DNA of 64,000 nucleotides from Nothophaeocryptopus gaeumannii (GCA_031771865.1 JASISA010000022.1:620001-684000); one strand, 5' to 3'. Positions 50,814 through 62,584 are shown, numbered from the stretch's first letter. Made by a program: numbers and translations. Notes: generated by a model from the letters alone, not told the origin.

Positions 50814-52231
50814 ATGGAGTACCACAATGGCACGGCCACCACAACGGCCACCAACACTCCCAGACCTGGCACTCCTGATAGCGATCCCATCGAGCCAGCT
50901 CAGCCACGCAATCCCTTCGCCTCCCCATATGGTTCAATGCCCGCGTCTGCTATGGGATCAACGACTGGTGTCCAAGCAGTACCTCCTCCGCGCTACTTTC
51001 ATTCTCGCAGAATCAACAAGGCCGAGGTCGAGAAGCCATGGCTAGAGAAGAAGGACCCCAAGGAGAAATGGGTCACCATCATCCCCATCATCGGCATCGT
51101 TCTCGGTATTGCCCTCACAGGATTCTTGATCTACGATGGGCTCCAGACAGTTCAGAACCACGTGTACTGTCCAGTGCTAGACGAGGACTTCTCTGGCGGT
51201 ATCAATCCAAACGTGTGGACGAAGGAGGTCGAAGTCGGAGGCTTTGGGTAAGGATCACCAGAGAGCTGCAAGCCACACCTCACGCTAACACCTTGCGCAG
51301 AAATGGACAATTCGAGATGACCACCAACACCGACGAAAATGCTTTTATCCAAGATGGCATGCTTGTCATCAAGCCCACGCTCCAAGACGAGAAACTGGTT
51401 GAATCGAACAATGTCATTAACCTTCTCAAGGATGGCTCCTGCTCTTCCGACACCTGGGCGAACTGCGTCGCAGTCACCAACACTACAAACGGCACCATTA
51501 TCAATCCTGCCAAATCTGCGCGTATCAGCACCAAGAAGGGCGCAAAGATAAAGTATGGTCGTGTTGAGGTTGTTGCCCAGGTTCCAGAGGGAGATTGGCT
51601 ATGGCCAGCCATTTGGATGTTGCCAGCGAACGACACCTACGGCATCTGGCCACGCTCCGGTGAGATCGACATCATGGAATCTCGCGGAAACAACTACACC
51701 TACCCTCAAGGTGGTAACAACATTGTATCCTCCACTCTGCACTGGGGTCCGGACGTTGCAAACGACGCCTGGTGGCGCAACAACGTGAAGCGCAAGGCCC
51801 TCCACACCACCTACAGCGCGGGCTTCCACACCTTTGGCCTGGAGTGGAGCGAGAAGTACATTTTCACCTACATTGACACTCGTCTCCTTCAGGTGATGTA
51901 CACCAACTTTAACAAGCCTTTCTGGAAGAAGGGTAACTTTCCCGTCGCCGACTCCAACGGCAGCGCGCTCGTCGACCCGTGGAGCCAGACTGGCCACGAC
52001 AGCACGCCTTTCGATCAAGACTTCTATCTCATCCTGAACGTCGCTGTGGGCGGTACGAACGGCTGGTTCGATGACGGCGTCAAGGACAAGCCTTGGGTTG
52101 ACGGCTCCAACACCGCCAAGAAAGACTTCTGGAATGCTCGTAACCAGTGGTATCCGACTTGGCAGGAGAAGGGTCAGATGACAGTCAAGAGCGTCAAGAT
52201 GTGGCAGCAACAAGGCTACAACGGCTGCTAA
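50814..52231 (+). CDS. Membrane-anchored GH16 beta-glucanase/transglycosylase-like protein
   Basis: Two exons, 50814-51247 and 51301-52231, with a 53-bp intron (GTAAGG, GCTAAC, GCGCAG); 454 residues. It is a type II membrane protein: a disordered ~85-residue cytosolic N-terminus, then one helix (VTIIPIIGIVLGIALTGFLI), then the enzyme outside. The GH16 catalytic signature is GEIDIMES (E-x-D-x2-E), preceded by WLWPAIWMLP, with N-glycosylation sequons nearby (NNYT). Other conserved parts are HTFGLEWSEKYIFTYID and DQDFYLILNVAVGGTNGWF. Relatives cleave or remodel beta-1,3(-1,4)-glucan, so a cell-wall role is likely; exact substrate unknown. The longer + frame starting at 51038 is an artefact of reading through the intron. 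Confidence 0.92.
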
Positions 52232-52725
52232 GCTGATCGTCTATGTTGTCTGTGAGTGGGTTGCATGGCGTTTAGGCGTACATCGATGGGCGCGGACAAG
52301 CGCAAAGAGATACCTTTTGTAACGGATACGAGATCATGAGCGCGCACGGGATAGAGAGGGCGCGTCTTGCATAGTATAGACTGGACTTGGGTAATTCATC
52401 CTCCTTCATGAATGAGGTATACAATCGTTCATCCATCGATGTCATACTCTTCACTACTTGCTCTTCGAGCAGACGCTACGTTCGCACGCCTTCGGACGAG
52501 GGCAAGCCAGTGTGCCTGACAATACCAGGACAACAGCTATTCCAAGAGACGTCCGATTCGTCTACACGCTGCGATCTTTATTTAGCGCCGGCTGAAACGC
52601 CAGCGTAGACCGTTTCGAAGAGATATATCGAGGTCATGCAGCACGCAAAGCGGACATACGCGAGAGCCGTATCGAAGCGGGCGAGATCGCCTATGCAATT
52701 TCGTCGAGAACATCCAAGACGCAAA
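52232..52725. other. Intergenic between convergent GH16 and acyl-CoA synthetase genes
   Basis: About 490 bp of 3' UTR sequence for both genes. No coding signal. Confidence 0.4.
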
Positions 52726-54912
52726 TCACAATCGCACCTTCCCTCCAACAATAGATTGCCACTCGATCTTGCGAAAAGGTAGATATGTGTCCGCGCCAGG
52801 CTTGAGCCAGAGGATCGCATCATCCCTGCCAGCTTCTCCCGTGGCGATCTTCTCTGGGTCAATACCCTCTTTTCTAAGTGGCACTTTGTTTTGCTTGTTA
52901 TTGTGCATGGGCGTAGGTGCCTCTATCAGTCGAAGGAATACCGGCACGGCGTATCGAGGCAGGCCTTTCCTGACATGAGCCAGAAAGCCAGCATAGTCGA
53001 ATGATGGTCGCGCTTCAGGTCGGATGTAGATCGCTGCGCAGCCTGCTCGGCCGTCGTGACCAGGTACCTCGGCGCCGTACACATTGGCTTCTACGATACC
53101 CTCGAATCGACCGAGGACTTCGGCTACTTCCGCTGTACTGACGTTCTCTGATTTCCACCGGAAAGTATCTCCAAGACGGTCCATGAAGTACCACCTGCCG
53201 TCGTTGTCTCGCCTCAGAGCATCACCAGTACGATAATAAAGGTCGCCCTTCTTGAACACGTTACGCTCAAAGCGCTTCCCTGTGGCTTCTGGATTTTTCC
53301 AATATCCGCAAAAGTCCTTCTCGGATCTGCATGCGACGATGATCTCCCCGCCTTCTTCGTAAGTCTTACGCCGGGCAAATCCGGTCGTAGGATCTCGCCA
53401 GATCCGGTCACCTTGCTCGTAGTCGATCTCGACAGGAACGAGATGATTCCGCAAAAGCCACCGCGCGATGAGTCCGTGATGGCCGACGTGAGCAGCGTGG
53501 AATGGACCCCGACAGACGTTGAGTAACGAGAGCATGCCTTCTGTCGAGTTGAAGAACTCATTGACCACAGGTATGTCGAAGCGCTCCTGGAATTGTAACC
53601 ACACATCAGGCCGCATCCCATTGCCATACATGGCCTTGACCTTGTGGCCTCTGTCCAGCGGAGAAGGTGGAGCCGCAAGAAGGTAGCGTGCGGTCTCTCC
53701 AACATACACAAACGCATTCGCCTGAGAGTCGTGTATGTCCTTCCAGAAGTTGCGCACGCTGAACTTGCGGCCGATGGCCAGAGTAAGCCCCGATACTAGA
53801 AAAGCGTTAGGACACACCTATCAATCTGAGAGACATTGGCAAGACACCAAGTAGGACGATGACCGTCCTCCGTAGGTCTACCCTAAGTACTTACTCATAC
53901 AGCCGATGGCGGTTGTACAGCCCGTTCCATGGTACAATGGCATGCAGTCATACCACACATCGCCAGACCGCAGCCCCGTCGTCCTGAGGCGGGGGGACCC
54001 AAAGACATATGCTCGTTGCGTCTGGAAGGGGCAAGCCTTGGCAGCGCTGTAGGACATAACGTCAGTATAGTTCAGACGTCTCATAGCTTCCGGCTTCTGA
54101 TTCCTTACCCGGTAGTTCCACTCGTGTAGAAGAGAAATATCGGAGACTCGCCCTTCACGCCGTTCCTGTACTCGTTGCCGAGTCGCGAAGCATCGTACTG
54201 TTGAATCCTAGCCTTGGTCGCTTTATCCAGCACGATTATCTTCATTCCGAGCTCCTCAATCTTACTTCTCACATCTTCAACGCGCCGTCGGCAGTCCTCG
54301 GACTCGTCCACGACAAGAACATTGCTGTCCGAGACCTTCAATGAATGTACCAATGCGTCTCCTCCGAGGTTGTAGTTTATCATCGCAGGTGCACAGCCAA
54401 CCGCCCAGCTTCCCAACATGTTGAACATGTACTCTGGGGAGTTGACGAGGTACGTCCCCACGAGCTCTCCCGGTTTGACGCCATTGTCAAGCAAGAATCG
54501 TCCGAATTGATTGCAATGCTCAAATGTCTGCGTCCAAGTGTATCTCGTGACGGGATCGGAGGGCTGCGAGCGGTACCAGAGACAAGGCGCGTCTTTGCGT
54601 AGCAGTGTCTGTTCCTCGAAGCAGTACCAGAGCGAGCGTCTGTTTTCCTTGGCTGTGCAACACACCCAATGTCAGCTTGGACGAGGTTATCTTGGTGGTG
54701 GCTTGCTCGTCGATCGGAGTACCTCTCTGTTGCACCAGCTTCCCTATCCTCTTCTGTTCCCTGATGTCGGCGATGTCTTTCGAGATGTGATACTTGGCGT
54801 CGATGTATGCGGCGGCCGCGCTGGCGCCGGCAATGGCAGCTCCAGTTGCTTTGATTCTCCCGTCAGCCTGGTTCATTTCTTCTGCAGCATTGCGCACCTT
54901 ACCCAGAGCCAT
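52726..54912 (-). CDS. Very-long-chain acyl-CoA synthetase / fatty acid transporter (Fat1-like)
   Basis: Four exons read down from ATG 54912: 54912-54723, 54652-54109, 54046-53895, 53795-52726; 651 residues. The three introns (70, 62 and 99 bp) have GTACTC/GTAAGG/GTAAGT donors and branch points CTGAC, CTGAC and CTAAC; all joins keep frame. The AMP-binding P-loop is YTSGTTGAAK, split by intron 2, with Ala-Ala where most relatives have Leu-Pro. Further motifs are YDCMPLYHGTGC, AFVYVGETARYLL and FFNSTEGM, plus YYRTGD and the FATP/VLACS block MDRLGDTFRWKSENVSTAEV. The family activates long and very long fatty acids to CoA thioesters at peroxisome, ER or plasma membrane. The end GKVRL is only a poor PTS1-like signal. 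An N-terminal helix (GAAIAGASAAAAYIDAKY) may anchor it. Confidence 0.92.
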
Positions 54913-56061
54913 TCGAATTGATATCTATGCGTCGTTCTAGACAGTGGTAGTAGTGCCGCGACGGGGGGAATAGAAGCAGATGGGGAGACCGGGCCGAGAC
55001 AGACCTGTCACCCAAGCAGCCAGAATGAGAATGAGAATGAGAATGAGAGTGAGATGGGTGAGATGAGATGAGATGAAGTGAGATGGGTGAGGTGTATGAG
55101 GGCACGCTGACTGCAGCGGTGTTTCCTACCTGCTTCTGCTTCAGCGAAACGCTCTTCTGGTGACCCCTGATTGTCACAAGTGGGCTGTTATCTGTCGCGA
55201 GGTCTGGCTTGAACTGCCGATATCAACCAGGCCAGGAGACGTGAGACGTGTTGTGCGTGTTGTGCCTGTTCGTCGGCGGCATCGGCAACTGGCGAACCTA
55301 ATATATCCTCGGATGTCACGTAGAACTATCACATCATCGTCAACAACGACCCTCGCCATCGCACTCGCACTCGCACTCGCATCGACACACAGCGGAGAAA
55401 CGACACTTCGACACTGTGCACACGCGCTTCCAGACCAGACCAGACCAGATCAGACCAGCCGCGGATGGAATGGAACTTCTTGGCGACTCTCGCCAGCGAT
55501 CCGTGATGCCGTTGCCGTCGCCGTTGCCGTTGCCCTCCATGCCTCGGTCCTGCACACCGACAACAGTGCGACTCTCGAGCACTCGACGCAGAGCAAGATT
55601 TTTCCTCAGAAGAGACTGAAATCGAGTTACGCTCTTCACCGTTGGTCTCTTGCAACAGCCGCCCAGCTGATCTCAAGCTGTGGAAAGAAAGTGTTGTAGC
55701 AGTGACCTAATCCGATCAGCTGTTGCGCCTTTCCTACAAAGGGCCGTGTGGTTTGTAGCTTTGACTAACTACTCATGCTTATGATAGGTTCAATCATGCA
55801 GTCACTGCCGTAAGCCATCGCCATCATAGTTCCAGCCTCGGGCGAGCTTCAGCTATTGCAGATCCTCTACTCGTTTCATTTTCTACTCTGATTAATATGC
55901 TTTGCTTCCGGTTCGCGCAACGCCGTCTTTGGGGCCCAATGAATTGGGGCGAGAACGTACCATAGGGTCAAGATTACGGAATACAACAGTCGCAAAACTT
56001 CCTGGCGCAACATGCTGTGTCCGGCACACTTTGTCCCAACGACATCGGAAGAGCTTCGAAA
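54913..56061. other. Intergenic, 1.15 kb with simple repeats
   Basis: No gene. Holds the acyl-CoA synthetase promoter and several short tandem repeats: (GAATGA)n/(GAGAT)n at about 55021-55090, CGCACT units at about 55360-55382, (GACCA)n near 55431-55460, and a GTTGCC/GTCGCC run near 55509-55532. Plus-strand ORFs here come from these repeats. Confidence 0.5.
55021..55092. repeat. (GAATGA)n and (GAGAT)n simple repeat
   Basis: Four copies of AATGAG followed by imperfect GAGATG/GAGATGGGT units upstream of the acyl-CoA synthetase gene. Confidence 0.75.
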
Positions 56062-57092
56062 ATGAGCAGATCGACGACCTCCAGACCCGCGCTTGTCCTC
56101 GTTCATGGGGTAAGAACTCCAAGGTCGGAAGATATCGATGTCTGACACACGCTGACCTTCCGTTCTTCGTCCTGTAGGCCTGGCATACTCCTCAGCATTG
56201 GAACAACATAGTTTCTAAATTCGACACGGATGGATACCAAGTTGATGCCCCGCAGCTGCCTTCTTCAACAAACACCTCCCTTGACGAAGCGTTTTCGAAG
56301 GACGTGGAGATGGTGAAGAAGTCCATCTGCAAGTTCACTGACTCCGGCAAGGATGTTGTGCTCGTCATGCATTCCTACGGTGGCCAAGTCGGCAGCGACG
56401 CAGTCGCCGATCTGATGGAATCAAAGTCGATTGCACAACCAGGCCGAGGTGCTGTCCTCAACTTATTCTATGTTTCTGCCGTAATTATTGAGAAAGGGAT
56501 GCAACTGGTTGGGGATGACAACGTCCCCCACGTACTTCACGTGGAGGAGGGTCTATTGCACAATCTGTAAGTTGGAGTTGTGAACCCGCTGGGATCCTCT
56601 TTGATAAGTAAGGATTCTAAAAGCTTGACAGGGAACCGTATGGTCGATTCTATAACATGACGCCCGTAGCCGTGGCGTACAAGGCCATAAAGTCTCTTAA
56701 CGGTCAAGCGGCCAACTCATTGTCGGTTCATTTCCAATCAACTCCGGAATAAAGATTAAGTACTGACGACAGTCTCTAGTATGACACCCACCAAGTATCG
56801 GGGCTGGGCAGATTATGCGATTCCTGTCACGTACATGGCTTGCAAACAGGACAAAGCGCTGCTGTATGACCCTGACCTCCTCAAATTCATCCGCCGCATC
56901 AAGGATGCCGGCGTGAAAGAGTTGAAGTTGTATGAGCCCGACTGTGATCACTCGCCTTGGCTGTCAGTTGAGGACGAGTTCGTGGCAGCGCTCACAGAGG
57001 TCCTGCAAAAAGCTGGAGAAAACAAGAGCGTGCTATGGGGCAGTTGTGCAGGGTCTGTTGTCTTGAACGACTCGATCACGCAGCGCTTGTAG
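56062..57092 (+). CDS. Alpha/beta hydrolase (salicylate-esterase/AB-hydrolase_6 type)
   Basis: Four exons: 56062-56109, 56178-56566, 56632-56721, 56780-57092; 279 residues. The first exon (16 codons) ends at LVLVHG and is joined to AWHTPQHWNN, giving the oxyanion-hole HGAWH block. The nucleophile elbow is MHSYGGQVG (Ser). The acid is probably the Asp of MACKQDKALL and the base the His of CDHSPWLS. Exon 3 ends at an unusual GTCGGT donor, chosen because only it keeps the frame into MTPTKYRGWADYAIPVTYM; this join is the least sure. Many fungal relatives are small-ester hydrolases of unknown substrate. There is no signal peptide. Confidence 0.83.
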
Positions 57093-57443
57093 CTCAATCA
57101 CCTCTAATAGTTTATACCCCCAAACCCCAGGTTCTTGGTAGTATGTTCGTCAAGAGTTTGATTGTGGCAAATTTGAGGCCTCAGGCAAGAGGCTCGGACG
57201 GGTCGTTCCGCCAATGTTTTGTCAGTGCACCTGCACCTGAGCCAGATCAACATCCCGACGCGACTTCCACACCTCAATATACATTTGCAAACATCACTTG
57301 TGAGGAGCTCGTCCTGCTAGTTGCATTGTTTTTGTGCTGGGAAGCCTTCTCAGCTCTTCTGCATTCTACTTCAAAAGTCTCGAAGACCTTAATCCCTGTC
57401 AGCTGCCACGGAAACTACAGAAGCGGGACGCGTGCTTGCAGCC
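57093..57443. other. Intergenic, 351 bp
   Basis: 3' UTR of the hydrolase gene and promoter/leader of the Whi5-like gene. Nothing else seen. Confidence 0.4.
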
Positions 57444-58522
57444 ATGTCTCTGGGAGCGGGTGCAGCTCCAAACGGAGGGCCTCTTCAACCTTCAAACAAG
57501 TCGACCGGCCGTCGCATACTGGGTGATGTGTCTACCAATGTCAGAACTGGCCATCCTGTTGTCGATAGCCAGCCGCTATCTAGCAGCCCACTCAAAAGAG
57601 CTTTCAATATGAACGACACCTCGGGCTTCACGTACCTCAAAAGGAGACGACGTTCGATGGACACGTCGCTTAGTCAAACGACCAGTCCAACATCGGAGAA
57701 TCCGCATGAACCGCATTTTGTGAGCGAGAGTGCATTGAAGATGCCACACAGTCCCGATCACGAGGTATGGTCAACACTTTGAAGGAGGATCCAGGCTCTT
57801 GCTCATTCATCCCGTAGCCTGCTGCCCCAACTTTGCATCAGATGCTACCGATCGAGCCGAACACACCCACCGGGTCGACAGACGCTGATGAAGATAATGA
57901 GTCTGCAGCCGACAGGCGGTCCTTCTCATCGCTTATAAATTATGACCCCTCTTCTCAGACTGTGCCCAGCTCACAAAATCATTTCGGCCGAGTGTTTGAT
58001 GGACCATCTCGTGCGGAACTACTCAAGCTAAGACTTCGGGTCGCTATGTACAAGGTGAAGACGTAAGTTCGCCCTTCCAAGCAGTGTCTTCGAGAAGCTT
58101 GCCTAATTTCCGGAAGAAACCAAGTGGATGTGCCGTTCGACGATCTGCAGGTTGAGAACGAGCAGCCGCTTTCGCAGCCGCCGCCGCCGGAGCTATGCGG
58201 TCCCACAGAAGTAGAGGCTGCAGTTGCGGCTCTTCGTGAAGAGGCTTGGCAGAAGCAGACTCGGGTTCCGCTACCACACGCGTATCCAGCGCTTCTCCCT
58301 GCGCCGATGCTTCAGCCAACAGCATACAGCAGCCGGATGGTACATCATCGACCCATGCCGAGCTCGCCGCCAGCACCTGTACTTCTGGATCCTCAGACAT
58401 TAGATCTTTCAGCGCCACGAAATGCTGCAGTAGCCGGCGCCCCAGATGAGAAGGAATTGACGAGTAGTACCGTCAAGGGCCGTGTCGCGCAACCTCTGCT
58501 TGGACTGAGGCACGCAGTCTAG
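57444..58522 (+). CDS. Whi5/Nrm1-like G1/S transcriptional repressor
   Basis: Three exons: 57444-57764, 57818-58062, 58117-58522; 323 residues. The introns (53 and 54 bp) have GTATGG...CCCGTAG and GTAAGT...CTAAT...GGAAG. The second join assembles the GTB motif: RAELLKLRLRVAMYKVKT plus NQVDVPFDDLQV, the signature of the Whi5/Nrm1 family (Pfam Whi5, PF08528). That motif docks the repressor onto SBF/MBF transcription factors to hold back G1/S genes. The rest is disordered and rich in Ser-Pro and Thr-Pro (SSPLKR, TTSPTS), plausible CDK sites; KRRRRS may be a nuclear signal. Whi5 versus Nrm1 cannot be decided from the motif alone. Confidence 0.83.
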
Positions 58523-58935
58523 CGGGGGCTTAGCGGAGACGGCAAAGGGCATGAGCACGCATGATTGGCTACTGGCTTTCGAGGCATTCAAAGGCAAAGG
58601 CGATCTTATAAGACGACTCCAAGGTGCTTATGTTGCGAGCAAAAGGCTCATGGCGGTTTGGAGACGCACTGGAAGTGGTTGATTCACCAAGACCTCGATT
58701 GTGGTCACTTCTGCGGGTCTTTGTGCACAAGCAGCATCTTCAGCTACTTTGACCGCTGTTCCCGCCATGAGCTATCGTCGCCTACAATTCCCGCAGCGCT
58801 GTTCGCTCGCGGATCCGAAACTGCAGTAGAGAGGCAGGGCCGAAAAGTCGGTATCAGAGCTACGCACATCGTGATAGCGAAAAGATGGCCATTTGACTTC
58901 ACTTCTGCGTACTTTCCACCACACCTATCTTCACC
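58523..58935. other. Intergenic, 413 bp
   Basis: Whi5-like 3' UTR and promoter of the APH-type kinase. No gene seen. Confidence 0.4.
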
Positions 58936-60189
58936 ATGACCCACGACAACATTATCAAAGTTGCCAACGACTTACTCCAACCCAAATCTCTCAAGATCGA
59001 GAGTTGTAAGAATCTCCAAAGTCTCTGGGCGGGATATGGCCAGATCTGCGAGCTCAAGGGCTGGCACAGCACGAACACATCCCACCCGAACTCCCTTGTC
59101 TTCAAATTTGTGAACCCTCCTGTGGGTTCAAAGGTCGATGAAGGTCACTTGCGCAAGATCATTTCTTATCAAGTGGAGCAGTACTTCTACTCTCGCCTGG
59201 CGCCACTGTTGCCTCGAGAAGTGGCAGTCGCGACTTGCCTCGCCAGTATCAATGAGCAGTCTGCCAACGGGAGCACGATAGCCATGGTCCTCACTGATCT
59301 GCGAAAAGAGTACCCTGTTGCTGGAGAGAAGCTTGGCATGTTGAGCGAGTCGCAGGTTTATGCTGCGTTGGATTGGTTGGCTACTTTCCATGGATTTTGG
59401 CGGAGGGAGAGAGCAAAGCTGAAAGATACGGATTTGAGGAGGCCTCCGCTGGAAGAAGGGTTGACTTCGGGCAGGGATGGTGTCTGGTTAAATGGTGGAT
59501 ACACGTGAGTGCCTGGATCGGTTGCCAATTTCTATCAGAAGCCTCTCGCTGACAACAGTATATGTAGATACCTCGCAACCCGACGGAAAGAATACGATTC
59601 CCTTGCAGGCGACGTCAACTCAGAATGGTCATCAGCATTGTGCAGACCGTACTCGTCGACAGGAAAAAGTATTGCCGAACTCGTTGCTCACATCCTGTCG
59701 CCTTCACCAGACAGACACTCTCTGTCTAAGATTTCGAAATACGAGACTCTCATTCACGGAGACGTCAAATCTGAGAATCTTTTCACGACGCAATCCGGCT
59801 CGGCTGTGGCTTTCTTCGACTTTCAGTACGTCGGCCTAGGCTTAGGCGTGAGCGACCTGGCGAAGCTGATGACCTGCTCTGTACCACTGGAAATACTTAC
59901 GATGCATGACGTTGGTGTACATGAGGATGAGGCGATTGACATGGATGAGCGCGAGCGAAGGTTATTGCACCATTACCAAAAGCTGTTTGAGGAGGTCTCC
60001 GGGGAAGAGTATCCTTGGGAGGATCTAATGATGCATTGGCACCTTGCTCTTGTTGACTGGTTGCGATTCCAGGCGAGCTGGGGATTTTGGGGCAATACTG
60101 AGTGGCTCGAAGGCCGAGTACGACATGTTCTGCGAAATGACGAGTGGCTGAGATGGATGCTAGAGATGACCGGAGAACAAGCCCGCTAG
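58936..60189 (+). CDS. Aminoglycoside-phosphotransferase/ecdysteroid-kinase-like protein
   Basis: Two exons, 58936-59504 and 59568-60189; 396 residues. The intron is 63 bp (GTGAGT, CTGAC branch, ATGTAG). A second in-frame acceptor 12 bases earlier (ACAACAG ending 59555) would add four residues (ICR-type) and remain open. The protein-kinase-like fold is shown by Brenner's motif LIHGDVKSENLF (catalytic Asp) followed by AFFDFQYVGLG, the metal-binding DxQ of the EcKinase/CHK-like branch. N-terminal strands include IAMVLTDLRKEYP. Relatives phosphorylate small alcohols (choline, ecdysteroids, aminoglycosides); the substrate here is unknown. The 3' end is 79 bp from the convergent reductase gene. 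Confidence 0.85.
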
Positions 60190-60268
60190 TGAGCTCAGCA
60201 GAGTACATTAAATCTTCTGACCGTGTTGAGGGTTGGCTCTACGGAGTCATCATTTCCGATCGAGAGAA

Positions 60269-61368
60269 TTACCACCACTTCTCGCACAACACTCTTTCCT
60301 CTGCCATACCCGACTGTCGTCTCAAGAACTCGACCGTCTCGTCGGTCATCTTTGGCGGGCCGCATACGTAAGCCACTGTGTTCTTGCGGTCATGCTCCGC
60401 TCCAAACACATTCTGCTTATAGCCATCGATAGCCTTGAGCAGGTCGTCTTCGTTGACTCGTCGGCCATACGTCCTATTAGGCAACCAGCCATGTTCGATA
60501 TAGCCTTCGTCGCCGAGCCCTGTCAGGAAACACGCAAGCGTTACTCTGGAATCTGCTGCTGCGGCTACGAGATCCAGCAGTCGGCCTAGAAAGAGGATGC
60601 GTTGCGGATCGAGGTCTGTGTTTGACTTGGTAGAGTAGACGAAATGTATCTCGGGAGGTCGGAAGTGGGTTGGCACTCGGACTAGGTAGGAGAAGATGGA
60701 GATTAAAGGGCTTTGGTGACATGATCAGTGAGAGCGACTGACGGGAATAGTATTTGTGGACTCACTTGATTCCTACTCCACCCGCAACAAGGACTAATCT
60801 TTCGATCCGAGCCGGATCGAGATGGGGAGGAGGCCAAGTAAAACTTCCACCGACTCTCACAGTGAGTTGCGTCCCCAGGATGTCTTCTGTGGGTCGCCAT
60901 AACCATTTTGCTGGTGGATTGAGACTCTTTTGAATCGCCAGCTCGAGATAAGGAAGCGAGGAGCCTGAGGGTCTTGCATCGCTGGGGATCGAAGTTATTG
61001 TGAAGCCACCAGCCTTGTCAAGGCCTGGGATGAATGTATCAAGCCATTGGCCGGGCAGGAACTACTGTTGGTCAATCAGCGATTCGGGTTAGACATGAGT
61101 TGGGAGAAAGTGATTGCGCTACCTTTATGATGCGATTCGAATCGAGTGCGCTGAGTCTCAGTAGCCGTATCGAGTCATTGACGTCTTTGATATGTGACAG
61201 TATGACCGGCTCTACTCTATTCTCCCGTGGTTCTGACGCGGTGCGTTCTTCGTGTGCAAGAGATGAGCGAACGGTGGCCATTCGTCTGGAGAGTTTTAAT
61301 GCGTTGTTTACATGTATCTGTCTTGAGATTATGGCACACGATTTCGTAATTTTGAAGCGCGCGAGCAT
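60269..61368 (-). CDS. Oxidoreductase FAD/NAD(P)-binding protein, Oxnad1-like
   Basis: Three exons read down from ATG 61368: 61368-61123, 61061-60766, 60710-60269; 327 residues. Intron 1 (61 bp) uses the second of two adjacent acceptors (AACAG|TAG|); the first would bring a stop. Intron 2 (55 bp) has GTGAGT, CTGAT and ACCAAAG. FLPGQWLDTF corresponds to the flavin-binding strand region, GGFTITSIPS to the FAD-binding RxY(T/S)xxS area in altered form, and LVLVAGGVGINPL is the NAD(P)-binding glycine motif. AYVCGPPKMTDE is the C-terminal nucleotide motif. The end VLCEKWW is typical for Oxnad1 proteins. The Arg-rich start (KLSRRMATVRSS) could be a mitochondrial presequence. Substrate unknown. Confidence 0.85.
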
Positions 61369-61639
61369 AATCTAGTGAGTAAGTGAGTAAATGAGATAAG
61401 TGAGTGAGTGCAGTGCTTGCTATGTACTGTACATATATCTGTAAGGTACCTTATCTTCTCGTGTCGTTCGATGTTGGACGTCACTGAGGGAGCTCGGAAG
61501 CATACTGCTTACGGCTTAGCTTTCACGGTCCGACCCGTCAATCCCGCTCTCGCTTGCGGTCGCGGAACGACCTCAACCTCAAAGCTCTCCTTGAGCAGTC
61601 TGAAAGGCATTGGACCCAGCACCACTCACACCGCACACC

Positions 61640-62584
61640 ATGAACTCCCTTCGTGTCGCCCGGAGCGCTCTCAGAGCCCGTCCGTCCGCCTTCAGAGCCG
61701 CGCCACTTCTCCGACGGGGCTACGCCGATGTCGCGCCCGACAAGATTCAGTTGACCTTGGCTCTGCCTCACCAGGTACGTCAACATCCGTGCGAAGGAGA
61801 AGGAAGGAGGACAAAGGAGAGAAGGGGCCAGCAGACCATGGCTGGCGGCGAGATCAGTCACTGTCGTACACGAGGGCATTCAAGCTGACTGGAGTGCGCG
61901 CAGGCCATCTACAAGTCACAGGATGTGTACGTTTTACCCTCTGCCAAGCGAGGACCGACCGCCGGTATAATGCGCGAACCGAACGGGAGCAGGATACTAA
62001 CCATACTGCAGCGTCCAAGTCAACATCCCCGCTGAATCCGGAGAGATGGGTGTGCTCGCCAGCCATGTTCCATCCATCGAGCAGCTAAAGCCTGGTCTTG
62101 TGGAAGTCATTGAGGAGTCTGGAGGAAGCAAGCAGTTCTTCCGTACGTGCAACCCCACCCTTGGTGCATAAATTAAAAGAGAGGGACGCGGCGGTCAGAT
62201 GTTGGGTTGCGCAGCGCAAACGGGCTGCATGAAATAGGTAAAGACGCTAACATGTAATGGTGCAGTTTCCGGCGGCTTTGCGACTGTCCAGCCAGGCTCA
62301 GTCCTCAGCATCAACGCTGTCGAGGGATACCCACTTGAGGACTTCAGCGCGGACGTACGTACCACATTGGGTGTCCCAAGAACACAGCTTGTGCTAATCG
62401 AGATGCCAGGCGGTCAGGAACCAAATCGCGGAGGCACAAAAGATCGCCGGCGGTGGCGGTAGTGAGCAGGATGTTGCTGAGGCAAAGATTGAGCTCGAGG
62501 TACGCATGAGGTCACGTTGCTCGAAAAACAGCCTGCTAATTCATTCGACAGGTTCTAGAAAGCCTGCAGGCCAACCTCAAGTAG
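61640..62584 (+). CDS. atp16: Mitochondrial F1-ATP synthase delta subunit
   Basis: Six exons: 61640-61774, 61904-61926, 62012-62142, 62266-62354, 62410-62499, 62552-62584; 166 residues. All five introns (129, 85, 123, 55 and 52 bp) have GTACG-type donors and CAG acceptors, and each join is in frame. Exon 2 is only 23 nt. The Arg/Ala/Ser-rich N-terminus is a mitochondrial presequence. The mature part has QLTLALPHQAIYKSQDVVQV, IPAESGEMGVLASHVPSIEQL and GGFATVQPGSVLSI, then a C-terminal helical hairpin (RNQIAEAQKIAGG). This subunit (bacterial epsilon homologue) forms the foot of the rotor central stalk with gamma. Confidence 0.95.

Noticed and set aside
51038..52231. A 397-codon plus frame as a separate GH16 start
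   Set aside because: Its first ~85 codons are an off-frame reading of exon 1 plus the intron; the spliced model from 50814 gives the anchored enzyme.
54030..54115. A frameshift in the acyl-CoA synthetase at the TSGTTG motif
   Set aside because: A recount of bases shows three Gs before the donor (ACC GG|GTAAGG), so the exon ends in phase 2 and the join is in frame.
15160..55699. Plus-strand ORFs in 55160-55699 and 50286-50795
   Set aside because: The first arises from simple repeats upstream of the acyl-CoA synthetase, the second from the GH16 leader; neither has domain features or splice support.
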